NCBI GenBank assembly: GCA_009786985.1
Contig: WRGW01000105.1
Coordinates: 1 to 40,833 of the forward strand
Length of the DNA: 40,833 nucleotides
DNA from: Oscillospiraceae bacterium
GTDB lineage: Bacteria; Bacillota; Clostridia; Oscillospirales; Ruminococcaceae
Direction of reading: 5' to 3'
This document shows, piece by piece, positions 24,268-33,289 of the stretch (its first letter is position 1; the number at the start of each line of letters is the position of its first letter). Under the pieces are notes generated by a model. The model was not told the DNA's origin and searched no databases. It worked only from the letters and a program-made list of their open reading frames with translations. A program made the translations under genes and the position numbers.

Positions 24268-24573
24268 ATGTCAGCGATTACATTGACTGAAGCAAATTTT
24301 GAAAAAGAAGTAAATCACTCAGACTTACCAGTGCTTGTGAGCTACGAAGATAATCGTTCACCTTACACCGCAGCAGATGCCGTTGATAAAGTAAGCGAAA
24401 GTATGAATGGTGCATTAAAATGCTGTAAAATCAACGTAAACACCAACCCTACACTCGCAACCAAATACCAAATCCGAAGCGTTCCGACAATGCTTTTATT
24501 CAAACATGGCAAAGTGACAGATACAATTGTGGGTAAAATCAACCCCGAACAACTTATGAAAATCTTAAAATAG
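24268..24573 (+). CDS. Thioredoxin-fold protein lacking the CxxC active site
   Basis: A 101-residue protein with full thioredoxin topology: VLVSYEDN strand, ALKCCKINVNTNPTLATKYQI, the cis-proline loop RSVPTMLLFKHGK (Pro73) and the end VGKINPEQLMKIL. Where thioredoxin has WCGPC it reads NRSPY (residues 29-33), so both redox cysteines are gone; the only cysteines (C52, C53) are elsewhere. Disulfide reductase activity is therefore unlikely, and a binding or scaffold role is more plausible. The ATG at 24268 was preferred because an ATG at 24256 abuts the SD (AAGGA). Confidence 0.85.
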   Translation: MSAITLTEANFEKEVNHSDLPVLVSYEDNRSPYTAADAVDKVSESMNGALKCCKINVNTNPTLATKYQIRSVPTMLLFKHGKVTDTIVGKINPEQLMKILK

Positions 24574-24625
24574 ATTTACTTTTTATAGTTGTTTAGCCCA
24601 CAAAGCTATCAGTACAAGTTAAAAT

Positions 24626-24659
24626 ATTGCTCCGCAAAACAGTTTCGTTGCGGAGCAAT
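24626..24659. terminator. Hairpin between convergent genes
   Basis: ATTGCTCCGCAA and TTGCGGAGCAAT form a perfect 12-bp stem with a 10-nt loop, between the thioredoxin-fold gene and the convergent ABC permease gene. On the minus strand it is followed by ATTTT, so it may terminate the ABC operon; on the plus strand there is no U-run. Confidence 0.6.
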
Positions 24660-24676
24660 GATGGGTGGCAAAAATT

Positions 24677-25477
24677 TTAACTCCCAGTGCCAGAATAACT
24701 CTTAGCTCCTTTCATCCAAGCAAAATAGCTTAAAGCAAAGAACGCTATTCCTATTAGAGGGCTAAGCCAAGTTAAAATCGGAACTTGGTCTGGGCGTAAG
24801 AACATAAGGCTTGGATAATACGAAATAAACGCCATTGGAATCGCAAAAGTGAAAAGGTATCTCAAAAATCCGCTAAAAATTGTAATCGGATAACGTGAAT
24901 AATCCCTAAATCTCACCACAAACTCCATTAAACCAAATCCCTTTGTCCAGAAAATAGTCGATGCCGCTAAATTCAACATCGCTGCCATGAAAATCCCAGC
25001 CGCGGACAACATTAGAATTAGCAGAGCTAAAGTTATAAATGAAAATGCAATTTCGAGCCTGAGCCACGCAAAAGCCAAAACTACAATTCCTGCCACTAAT
25101 TGTCCGAAGCCTTTCGTGTCAAAAACTTCAGAAATGTAGTAGAAAAAAGTGTTAATCGGGCGGAAACAATATTTGATGAAATCGCCAGAACGCACCTGCC
25201 ACGGCAAGCTCCAGTTATTTTCTAGCAAACACTGCGTCGGGGTGAATGCAATTAGCGAAAAACCGTAAAAGAACAACATTTCGTAATAATCCCACCCATC
25301 TACCGAAGGAAAGTTTTGAAAAATCAACCAAAATACTATAAATCCAGATATATGGTGCAAAATCTGTGCGAAATTTGAAATCACAAAATCCGCACGATAG
25401 TTCAGTTTTACTTTTATGTCCTGCGTAATGATTTTTATATAAATCCTCAAATACCAGATTATGCTACGTTTTTTCAT
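24677..25477 (-). CDS. ABC-2 family permease (COG3694-like)
   Basis: A 266-residue integral membrane protein with about six hydrophobic segments. The N-terminal charged stretch YIKIITQDIKVKLNYRADFVIS leading into the first helix, and the loop with WSLPWQVRSGDFIKYCFRPIN, are typical of the COG3694 partner in COG4586/4587/3694 exporters. Together with the other two genes it forms one ABC transporter of unknown substrate. GGAGGG within the end of the preceding gene serves as SD; the gap is 6 nt. Confidence 0.85.
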   Translation of the reverse strand: MKKRSIIWYLRIYIKIITQDIKVKLNYRADFVISNFAQILHHISGFIVFWLIFQNFPSVDGWDYYEMLFFYGFSLIAFTPTQCLLENNWSLPWQVRSGDFIKYCFRPINTFFYYISEVFDTKGFGQLVAGIVVLAFAWLRLEIAFSFITLALLILMLSAAGIFMAAMLNLAASTIFWTKGFGLMEFVVRFRDYSRYPITIFSGFLRYLFTFAIPMAFISYYPSLMFLRPDQVPILTWLSPLIGIAFFALSYFAWMKGAKSYSGTGS

Positions 25478-25483
25478 ATCGTG

Positions 25484-26284
25484 TCACCCTCCATTGATTG
25501 TAATAGTTTTAATCGATTGCTTCCAGAACACACCGCTGATTACATACATTACTCCAATCCAAAAAAGTTGTACGCCGAACATTGGAAGGGTTTCAAAAGT
25601 AGTCACCTGACCTAACATGATTTGTAGCGGTATGTTATAAATCGCCTGAAACGGCAGAAATTCTGCAACCTGCCGCAACCAATCCGGAAAGAATGCAAGC
25701 GGAATTACTGCACCAGACATCAAAAGAACAAGTACCTCTTTCGCCATATTGATTCCCCAAGTTGATTCGGTGTAAAGGCAGATTGTGCCTACAAAAAAGT
25801 CGATATAATAACTAATCACTCGTGCAAAAAGTAGTGCTGGCAAGAATAGTAACAAATTCACCCCCAGCGGAATTGCGAACCCAGTAATTATGCTTACAAT
25901 TATAAAAGTAGGAACAAAAATCATACAAAAAGAAATAATGTCAGCACCGAGGATTTCAAAAAAAGTAATCGTACGATATTCCATAGGTTTAATCAGATTA
26001 AGTATCATTGAACCGTCCTGAATGTGCCTACCCATGCTCCCTACTACATAAGTTTCGGTCATGTTAAAAATCGTCATTGCTAATACGAGGTACAGCATCG
26101 TATCAGTAAACGTCATACCGTTCACTGTATCATACGGTGATGAAGCATAAATCGCTTGCCATAGATTGTAAATCACCACCAGATAAACAATGTTGCCAAG
26201 AAAAGTTATAAAAAGGCTCATTCGCCACTGAAACATATCGAGCATTCCCGCTCTAAGGATTGTGGTATATTTCTTGATTTTCAA
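25484..26284 (-). CDS. ABC-2 family permease (COG4587-like)
   Basis: A 266-residue membrane protein with about six hydrophobic segments. The cytoplasmic loop MGRHIQDGSMILNLIKPMEYRT parallels the loop of the sister permease and matches the COG4587 type. It starts with TTG overlapping the stop of the ATPase gene (TTGA); GAGGTG lies 8 nt upstream. The two permeases of equal length probably form a heterodimeric channel with an ATPase dimer. Confidence 0.85.
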   Translation of the reverse strand: MKIKKYTTILRAGMLDMFQWRMSLFITFLGNIVYLVVIYNLWQAIYASSPYDTVNGMTFTDTMLYLVLAMTIFNMTETYVVGSMGRHIQDGSMILNLIKPMEYRTITFFEILGADIISFCMIFVPTFIIVSIITGFAIPLGVNLLLFLPALLFARVISYYIDFFVGTICLYTESTWGINMAKEVLVLLMSGAVIPLAFFPDWLRQVAEFLPFQAIYNIPLQIMLGQVTTFETLPMFGVQLFWIGVMYVISGVFWKQSIKTITINGG

Positions 26285-27282
26285 GAGCTTTTCACCTCAC
26301 CCTCATAAATCTTTTTGATTACACTTTCAGTAGAAATCTCCTCGATTTTTATATCGGCAATTTTATTCGTTTTTTCGATTTCTGCTAGCTTGTCCATAAC
26401 GCTACTTTCATCTTCATTGATGAGAAAATCGACCCATTCTTCATCTTTGTTGTATTTGATTTTTAGGGTTCTATAAGCACCAAAAAAACTCTTTAGATTA
26501 TCAAGTGAATTATCATACAAAATTGCACCTTTGTCGATTATAATCACACGTTCGCAGAGTGCATCAACGTCACCAATGTCATGTGTTGTTAGAATGACTG
26601 TTGTATTCCTGATGCGATTCAACTCAAGGACAAGTTCACGAATTTTTGCTTTCATCATAACATCAAGCCCGATTGTAGGCTCATCAAGAAATACCACTTT
26701 AGGATTATGCAAAAACGATGCTAAAATATCAGACAGCGTTCTTTGCCCTAATGACATTTGCCGAACTGGTTTTTTTAGGAGCGAGTCAAGCCGACATTCC
26801 TCACCACCGTTTTCGGATTCGGATGCACCAAGAATAGTTTTATACAAATCAAACATTTGATTATAATGCTTATCTTCAATCATATATATGTCTTTTAGCA
26901 GCTTGAGAGACTCAACCAAAGGTAACGCCCACCATAATTGTGAGCGTTGACCGAACACCACTCCGATGTTCTGTGCATTTTTGATTCGGTTATTATACGG
27001 AATTACTCCGTTCACTAAAATTTCACCGCCAGATGGTTTTAGAACACCCGACATCATCTTGATTGCAGTAGATTTTCCCGCGCCGTTCGGTCCAAGTAGC
27101 CCCACTATTTCTCCTGGTTGAATATCGAACGACAATCCGTTGACTGCTTTAACAGTCTTGTAATTGCGTGAAAATAAGTCTAGCAATCCACCTTTTAGCC
27201 CTTCACGCCTATTAAGCGTCTTGAATTCTTTGTGCAAACCTTTTAGACTGATTACTGGTTTTGTGTTATTGTTTTTTTGCAT
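26281..27282 (-). CDS. ABC transporter ATPase (COG4586-like)
   Basis: A 333-residue ABC ATPase. The region before Walker A contains the long insert GLKGGLLDLFSRNYKTVKAV typical of COG4586. Walker A is GPNGAGKST, then the characteristic GVVFGQRSQLWWALP, signature MSLGQR, and Walker B VVFLDEPTIGLDV. The ATG at 27282 has GAGGAA 6 nt upstream; an upstream GTG lies in the preceding hairpin. No promoter is visible directly upstream, so transcription may come through from the chemoreceptor gene. Confidence 0.9.
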   Translation of the reverse strand: MQKNNNTKPVISLKGLHKEFKTLNRREGLKGGLLDLFSRNYKTVKAVNGLSFDIQPGEIVGLLGPNGAGKSTAIKMMSGVLKPSGGEILVNGVIPYNNRIKNAQNIGVVFGQRSQLWWALPLVESLKLLKDIYMIEDKHYNQMFDLYKTILGASESENGGEECRLDSLLKKPVRQMSLGQRTLSDILASFLHNPKVVFLDEPTIGLDVMMKAKIRELVLELNRIRNTTVILTTHDIGDVDALCERVIIIDKGAILYDNSLDNLKSFFGAYRTLKIKYNKDEEWVDFLINEDESSVMDKLAEIEKTNKIADIKIEEISTESVIKKIYEGEVKSS

Positions 27283-27319
27283 TAGTATTCCTCGTAATTT
27301 ACTTGTTTTTTCTAACGGA

Positions 27320-27360
27320 AACTTTCCCACTTATCTATCAAATAGATAAGTGGGAAAGTT
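27320..27360. repeat. Perfect 19-bp inverted repeat
   Basis: AACTTTCCCACTTATCTAT and its exact complement are separated by CAA. Lies between mcp and the ABC ATPase gene. On the plus strand it is followed by AATATTTTTT, on the minus strand by TTTCCGTT, so it could be a bidirectional terminator, an RNA-processing hairpin or a protein-binding site. Confidence 0.85.
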
Positions 27361-27386
27361 AATATTTTTTATGTGATGATTCCTAC

Positions 27387-29069
27387 TTATAGTCTAAATC
27401 TTTCAACTAAACCTTTGAGTGTTTCAGATTGACTACTCATTTCTTCAGATGCTGCCGCTGATTCTTCAGCAGTAGCAGACGTTTGTTGAATTACGTTTGA
27501 AACTTGGTCAAGGCTCGAGTTGATTTGCGAAATAGCTTCTGACTGTTCGTTAGAAGATGCCGAAATGTCGCCTACGAGTTGTGAACTCTCATTGATTCCA
27601 GTAACGATTTCTGTTAGGCTTTCAGCAGTGTCTTGAGCGATTTTTGCACCAAGTTCTGCTTTTTCAATCGAGTTAGAAATCAAACCACCAGTATCTTTTG
27701 CCGCTTCAGCAGATTTTGCTGCGAGGTTACGAACTTCTTCCGCAACAACCGCAAACCCTTTACCGTGTTGACCCGCACGAGCAGCCTCAACAGCAGCGTT
27801 TAGAGCGAGGATGTTAGTTTGGAATGCAATATCGTCGATTACTTTGATTACTTTCGAGATATTTTGGCTCGCTTGGTTGATGTCGTTTACAGCGGTCACC
27901 ATTTCATCCATCTGACCAGAACCTTTTTCGGCAGAACCCTTGATTTCGTTTGCGAGGTCTGCTGCTTTTCCAGCCATATCAGCGTTTTCACGTGTTTTCT
28001 TTTCAATGTCAGTGATTGTTGCTGACAACTCTTCAACAGAAGCTGCTTGTTCGGTTGAACCTTGTGCAAGTGATTGTGCACCTTCAGAAACCTGCTTTGC
28101 ACCGTCAGACACTTGCGCTGTAGATTCGTTGATTTCACCGAAGATTTCACGTAATCCATCAACAGTACGTTTAAGAGATTTACCGATTTTATCATCTTCG
28201 CTAAGAAGATTAACTTTGATTGTTAAGTCACCTTCGGCAACTTTTTCGAGTTGATCCATTTCATGGTTGATTTCAGAAATGAACGCAGAAGTAGCATCAA
28301 TACATTGACCAACTTCATCTTTAATCAAGCGGTATTTTGCAATCGCTTCTTGTTCGTCCTTACGTACAACGATATCACCAGTAGTTGATGCACGTTTCAT
28401 GAACTTAGTTAGAACTTGGAGAGGTTTAGAAATCAAACCAGAGATATAAAGTGCAAGCGTAATCGCAATAATCACAGCAACTATGATTACCACTATGATT
28501 ACAATCAGCATAAGTTGGAACAAATCATCATTATCACTGTTGTTTTCGCCCGCTTGTACAACCCTCATATCCATCAGAGTTCCAGTGAGGTCAGCTACAT
28601 TGTCAGCTGGTCCTGCAACACGTTCTATCATGTACTCGAATAAGTAATCACCATCCTCGCCAGCCCTTGCACCTGCAAGAATGTACTGCATACCTTCTTG
28701 GTATTCTCTAAAGCTGTCCATCATGTCATTGTAAATCACGCGCCCAGCTTCAGTAAGAGTAGGGTAGTAAAGTTCCATATGATATATAAACGTTTCTTCG
28801 CGGTTTTCAACATCACTAGTTATTGCGCTGAGTGATTCTAAATCACCAGATGCGATAATTGCGTTACGAAGCTGTACACGTAAACGTTGGAAATATTCAC
28901 GTGCATAAGCCAAGTCTACCAAAGGAACGGTTTGCTCTCGATACATAGTTGTACCACCATCGTTGATTTGCATCATACCAAAAATCCCGACAATACCGAT
29001 TACAAGTGCAAGCAAAATCACAATCACAAAACTCACGATTAGCTTGACAGATACTTTTAGATTCTTCAT
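27387..29069 (-). CDS. Methyl-accepting chemotaxis protein
   Basis: A 560-residue transmembrane chemoreceptor. TM1 covers about residues 9-31 and TM2 about 188-212; between them is a helical periplasmic-type sensor of the four-helix-bundle kind. A HAMP domain follows, then a long cytoplasmic coiled coil with the conserved signalling hairpin [27 protein letters not shown] near residue 410-440. No CheB/CheR-tethering pentapeptide is seen at the C-terminus. It implies a chemosensory array elsewhere in the genome. The ligand is unknown. GAGGT precedes the ATG. Confidence 0.93.
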   Translation of the reverse strand: MKNLKVSVKLIVSFVIVILLALVIGIVGIFGMMQINDGGTTMYREQTVPLVDLAYAREYFQRLRVQLRNAIIASGDLESLSAITSDVENREETFIYHMELYYPTLTEAGRVIYNDMMDSFREYQEGMQYILAGARAGEDGDYLFEYMIERVAGPADNVADLTGTLMDMRVVQAGENNSDNDDLFQLMLIVIIVVIIVAVIIAITLALYISGLISKPLQVLTKFMKRASTTGDIVVRKDEQEAIAKYRLIKDEVGQCIDATSAFISEINHEMDQLEKVAEGDLTIKVNLLSEDDKIGKSLKRTVDGLREIFGEINESTAQVSDGAKQVSEGAQSLAQGSTEQAASVEELSATITDIEKKTRENADMAGKAADLANEIKGSAEKGSGQMDEMVTAVNDINQASQNISKVIKVIDDIAFQTNILALNAAVEAARAGQHGKGFAVVAEEVRNLAAKSAEAAKDTGGLISNSIEKAELGAKIAQDTAESLTEIVTGINESSQLVGDISASSNEQSEAISQINSSLDQVSNVIQQTSATAEESAAASEEMSSQSETLKGLVERFRL

Positions 29070-29177
29070 AAATCTATAAACCTCACTTTATTTTTTTGCA
29101 CATTTCATATAATTTTAGTAAAGAAAACCTTTGAAATCCTTTTCTAAAATGATGTAATTGAAATGTAAAGTTTCTTT

Positions 29178-29206
29178 ATTATATCACATTAAACCACAAA
29201 AGTCAA
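29178..29206 (-). promoter_or_regulatory. Sigma-A promoter for the chemoreceptor gene
   Basis: On the minus strand TTGACT (29206-29201), a 17-nt spacer and TATAAT (29183-29178). The predicted leader is about 100 nt. It is a housekeeping-type promoter, not the sigma-28 type often seen for motility genes. Confidence 0.82.
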
Positions 29207-29216
29207 CACAAAACAC

Positions 29217-29261
29217 AAAAAAAGCCTGACCAAAAAAAATGCGAATTTGGTTAGGCTTTTT
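29217..29261 (-). terminator. Terminator of the leuA-M42 operon
   Basis: AAAAGCCTAACCAAA and TTTGGTCAGGCTTTT pair (one mismatch) around an 11-nt loop and end in a T-run on the minus strand. Located after the second M42 gene and before the chemoreceptor promoter. Confidence 0.85.
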
Positions 29262-29333
29262 GTGTATTTTATACAAGGTTAATCTTGGTGAGGTAGAAAA
29301 GTCATGAGTTTTCGGATGTTGCCTTGTGAAAAT

Positions 29334-30365
29334 TTAATCTATTTCAGAGAATGAAATCAGTAGTTTTTCGGATAACGTTTGCATATTAAACAGGGTGTTT
29401 TTGTATGCTCTGCAATGTGGAGTATGGATATATCTACAAGGTGCGGAAATAGCGAGGGTTCTCACCCCGCCTGCTGATTTATGGATTACGCTTGCATCGT
29501 TCCCACCGACGATTTTGGTTTTAGTTTGGATTTGGATGTCGTTTTCTTTGGCGACGGTCGTTGCAATGTTATACAATCCACGGTCATAAGCTGTGCCTTT
29601 ATCCATATAACTGATTACTGGACCTTTGTCTAACTCACAAACCTTGTTTTCGCCAGAAACGCCAGCAGTATCACAAGCGGTTGTAGCTTCTAGTGCGATA
29701 CAGATTTCAGGCTCAAGATTAAAAGTAGCTACCGCTGCACCCCTACACCCGATTTCTTCTTGCACGGTAAAAGCGAACACACAATCATATTCTGGTACAG
29801 ATTTTAACATCGAAAGCATAATCGCACAGCCTAACCGATTATCAATCGCTTTAGCGGTAATCGCCTTGGTATCACCGATTGGGGTTTCGGAATACGTATT
29901 TTCAAAATAAGCATAATCACCTAAATTCACATAAGTTTCTGATTCAGATTTGCTGGATGCACCTATGTCAATAAGCAGGTCATCTATTTTAGGCTGAGTG
30001 TCCTTTTCTTTTTGAGTGAGCATATGCACAGGCTTTCCAGCTATTACGCCAGTAACACCGTTTTTGAATTTGATTTTTCGCCCGAAAACCGCACTACTCA
30101 TAATTCCGCCGACTGTTCCAAATCTCAGATAACCGTTAGAGTCAATCCCAGTGATTATAAAACCAACTTCGTCCATATGTGCGGCGAACATCACAAGTTT
30201 TGATGGGGTTTTACGCCCTTTTTTGAATACCAAAACATTACCCAAATTATCACGGCGAATTACCGCACCTTCAGTCGAGATATTTGCTATAATGAACTCG
30301 GCAACGTGGTCTTCATCACCGCTCGCACCATTTATTTCGCAGAGTTTTTTTAATAGCTCAAGCAC
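29334..30365 (-). CDS. M42 family metallopeptidase (second of pair)
   Basis: A 343-residue co-catalytic zinc aminopeptidase of the M42 family (TET/FrvX-like), normally a large dodecamer that trims peptides. Zinc-site motifs are AAHMDEVGF, AIDNRLGC, VQEEIGCRG and the final CRYIHTPHC. The GTG at 30365 overlaps the stop of the preceding gene (GTGCTTGA), with AGGGGG about 7 nt upstream; a GTG three codons further upstream is less well spaced. Co-transcribed with its paralogue and leuA. Confidence 0.9.
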   Translation of the reverse strand: MLELLKKLCEINGASGDEDHVAEFIIANISTEGAVIRRDNLGNVLVFKKGRKTPSKLVMFAAHMDEVGFIITGIDSNGYLRFGTVGGIMSSAVFGRKIKFKNGVTGVIAGKPVHMLTQKEKDTQPKIDDLLIDIGASSKSESETYVNLGDYAYFENTYSETPIGDTKAITAKAIDNRLGCAIMLSMLKSVPEYDCVFAFTVQEEIGCRGAAVATFNLEPEICIALEATTACDTAGVSGENKVCELDKGPVISYMDKGTAYDRGLYNIATTVAKENDIQIQTKTKIVGGNDASVIHKSAGGVRTLAISAPCRYIHTPHCRAYKNTLFNMQTLSEKLLISFSEID

Positions 30366-31512
30366 TGTTAGCACCCCCTACGCCTGAAATAAATTCAGCA
30401 ATCAGTTTTCCAGTTGCCTCAACGTCCGACAAATCCAACGTTTCGACTGGTGTGTGCATATATCTAAGCGGAATCGATAATAGTGCTGTCTTAACCCCGC
30501 CTTTTACTGTACTGATACTGTCAGCATTGGTTCCACCAGTATCGCGGCTCATAATTTCTAATTGATGAGGAATGTTTTTGTCAAGAGCTGTGTTTTTGAG
30601 CATTTCAAACATAGTTCGATTAAGCGACGGTGCATAACCCACCATAACCCCGCCACCTAATTTTCCGCATTTGTGTTCGGGGCAACCGGGCGACAACCCG
30701 TAACTTACATCGACTACAATCGCATAATCTGGCTCAAGATTATATGCAGTAACTTCCGCTCCGCGACATCCGATTTCTTCTTGAACCGAAAACGACACCG
30801 CAACATTCCACGGAAGTGAATCGCCTTGATTTCCCTTATCAAGAACACGTTTTAAGAGATAAAGAGCGTGCAAAATCGCACAAACACCCGCTCGGTCATC
30901 AAGGGCTGGAGCGCTAACCGTCTTACTTTGTTTTGTGAGTAGCGGAGTAAGTTCACCATCAATCGTAACAACATCACCGAGAGCAATTTGTGATTTATCA
31001 TCACCCACATCAAGCCAAATTTCGTCAGCTTTGATTGAATTGTTCGCTTTACCAGCCATTACATGAGGAGGGAGCGTGCAGACAATTCCGCCTACCGCTC
31101 CAGTCTTAGTATGCACAGTTACACGCTGTCCCGCAAGGCAACGACGGTCGATTCCACCGCAGGGTTCTGCTTTTACAAATCCATTATTGTTGGTAGTTTC
31201 ATCAGACTCTTTGTAGATTACAATCAGTCCGATTTGGTCGATATGTGCATCAAGCATAATCGTAGGCTTGCTTTTATCAATTGATGCGTTTCCACCAAGA
31301 ATTCCAGTAACAGAGCCATGACAATCAAGCGTAGCATCAGGGGCGTATTCTTTTAGTAGTTCTAAAGCGACATTGGAGATGCTTCCCGCGCCCGAACTCT
31401 CGTTACCCGAAACGCCTACAGCGTCAGTGAGTTTTTTCAAAACATCATAAATCACAAAAGTTTTCATCTCGCTAATTTGGTTTATTTCACCGATTGAGTT
31501 CATTTCGTTCAT
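30358..31512 (-). CDS. M42 family metallopeptidase (first of pair)
   Basis: A 384-residue M42 aminopeptidase paralogous to the following gene. It has LDAHIDQIGL in place of the usual AHMDE(V/I)G, then LDDRAGVCA, VQEEIGCRGAEVTAYNLEPD and LRYMHTPVETL. The zinc ligands (His, Asp, Glu, Glu, His) all seem present. It starts with ATG overlapping the leuA stop (ATGA). Two different M42 subunits made together could form mixed assemblies or have different specificities. Confidence 0.9.
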   Translation of the reverse strand: MNEMNSIGEINQISEMKTFVIYDVLKKLTDAVGVSGNESSGAGSISNVALELLKEYAPDATLDCHGSVTGILGGNASIDKSKPTIMLDAHIDQIGLIVIYKESDETTNNNGFVKAEPCGGIDRRCLAGQRVTVHTKTGAVGGIVCTLPPHVMAGKANNSIKADEIWLDVGDDKSQIALGDVVTIDGELTPLLTKQSKTVSAPALDDRAGVCAILHALYLLKRVLDKGNQGDSLPWNVAVSFSVQEEIGCRGAEVTAYNLEPDYAIVVDVSYGLSPGCPEHKCGKLGGGVMVGYAPSLNRTMFEMLKNTALDKNIPHQLEIMSRDTGGTNADSISTVKGGVKTALLSIPLRYMHTPVETLDLSDVEATGKLIAEFISGVGGANSA

Positions 31513-33200
31513 ATAAGTCCGCTCCTGTTAATCGCACTGACTACTGCGGTTGCGTTTGCGTTGGTTGTATTTGTTCTAAGCCCCATTCCCCAGTGACCGT
31601 TACCATCTTTATCGATGATTTCTACATACGCAATTGCTTGTGATTTTGCACCAGCATCTTTCATAGAAGTCTGCATTTGGAAACCTACATCAAACTCAAT
31701 ATTTAGATGTTTTTTTAGAGCATTGCAAATAGCATCTAAATATCCCACCCCTGAACCTGAAATGGTGTGGATTATATTTGTTTCTAAATCTTCGATTTGT
31801 AAGTCAGAGTTGTAGCGTTTCTCAGGGTCTTCATAATACTTCGCTTTCTTGAGCCTGATTTTTTTCTTGACGTTTTTGAACATCTCAAGAAATGCCGTTA
31901 AAACATCGTCTGGGCTAAGTTCTTTGTTTTCTTTGTCCGACAAGTCTTTAATCGCATAACCGACACTTTCGCGCATTTCAGGTGGGAGGTTGTAGCCATA
32001 TCTTTCGAGAATATGACCAATTCCGCCTTTTCCGCTTTGAGAATTAACACGAATTACATCGCTATCATACTTCCGCCCGACATCAGATGGGTCAATCGGG
32101 AGATAAGGCACGTTCCAGACACACGAGCTATTGGTTTCGAGTAACTTTTCTCTATGAGCCATGCCTTTAGCAATCGCATCCTGGTGTGAACCAGAAAACG
32201 CAGCGAACACAAGCTCCCCACTATAAGGGTGGCGAGCATGAACGTCTAAGTCAGTGACACGTTCATAAATGTCAACCACTTCAGAGATATTAGAAAAATC
32301 AAGCCCAGGTTCGACACCTTGAGAGTACATATTTAGTGCAACCGTGATTATGTCAGTATTACCAGTACGTTCGCCGTTTCCAAAAAGCGTTCCTTCCACA
32401 CGGTCAGCCCCGGCGAGAAGCCCTAATTCTGTAGCGGCAACCGCACAACCTCTATCGTTGTGAGCGTGGAGTGACACAACAACATTTTCACGTTTATGGA
32501 GATTAGCACACATATATTCAACTTGATTAGCAAATACATGAGGGAGCGAAACCTCAACCGTCGCCGGGAGGTTTATAATCACCTTATTGTCTGGAGTAGG
32601 TTCTAAAATTTCTAACACAGCGTTACAGATTTCTAAACCGTATTCGGGTTCGGTTCCTGTAAAGCTCTCTGGCGAATACTCAAACCTAAAGTTTCCCTCA
32701 TACTCGTTAGCAAGTTGTTTGATTAACGTCGCACCAGTGACTGCGATGTTAGTGATTTCATCTTTGCTTTTCTTGAAAACCTGCTCACGTTGTACAACCG
32801 AAGTCGAATTATAAAAATGCACAATTGCATTTTTTGCACCTCTTAAAGCGTCAAACGTTTTACGGATGATATGTTCTCTCGATTGGGTCAAAACTTGAAT
32901 TGCTACATCATCTGGAATGAGGTTTTTCTCAATCAAAGCACGACAAAACTCATATTCAGTTTCAGAGGCGGCAGGAAAACCGACCTCAATTTCTTTGAAG
33001 CCGATTTTGACCAAGAAATTAAAGAAATCAAGCTTTTCCTGCAAAGTCATCGGGACTATTAGTGATTGATTTCCATCGCGCAAATCAACACTACACCAAG
33101 TAGGTGCTTTGTCAATTGTTGTGCGTTTGACCCAATTGTTATATTTCTCGCTCTCTGGTGGCAAGTAATAACCTTTAGTATATTTACTTACATTTTTCAT
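31509..33200 (-). CDS. leuA: 2-isopropylmalate synthase, long (type 2) form
   Basis: A 563-residue enzyme joining acetyl-CoA and 2-oxoisovalerate, the first committed step of leucine synthesis. The TIM-barrel begins with APTWCSVDLRDGNQSL and has EVGFPAASETEYEF, LHAHNDRGCAVA and LFGNGERTGNTD. A C-terminal LeuA dimer/regulatory domain (about 440-563) carries the leucine-feedback fold. The ATG at 33200 gives the family N-terminus (YTKGYYLPPE); an in-frame TTG at 33236 is 14 nt from a GGAGG and is less likely. No leuBCD follow; M42 peptidase genes do. Confidence 0.92.
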   Translation of the reverse strand: MKNVSKYTKGYYLPPESEKYNNWVKRTTIDKAPTWCSVDLRDGNQSLIVPMTLQEKLDFFNFLVKIGFKEIEVGFPAASETEYEFCRALIEKNLIPDDVAIQVLTQSREHIIRKTFDALRGAKNAIVHFYNSTSVVQREQVFKKSKDEITNIAVTGATLIKQLANEYEGNFRFEYSPESFTGTEPEYGLEICNAVLEILEPTPDNKVIINLPATVEVSLPHVFANQVEYMCANLHKRENVVVSLHAHNDRGCAVAATELGLLAGADRVEGTLFGNGERTGNTDIITVALNMYSQGVEPGLDFSNISEVVDIYERVTDLDVHARHPYSGELVFAAFSGSHQDAIAKGMAHREKLLETNSSCVWNVPYLPIDPSDVGRKYDSDVIRVNSQSGKGGIGHILERYGYNLPPEMRESVGYAIKDLSDKENKELSPDDVLTAFLEMFKNVKKKIRLKKAKYYEDPEKRYNSDLQIEDLETNIIHTISGSGVGYLDAICNALKKHLNIEFDVGFQMQTSMKDAGAKSQAIAYVEIIDKDGNGHWGMGLRTNTTNANATAVVSAINRSGLI

Positions 33201-33289
33201 CTTTTTTAATCCATATCCTGTACATAACTGATGCAATACAGGTTTAGTTCCTCCAATTTAGTAGGCATAATCTTAACAAAGGCTTACAC

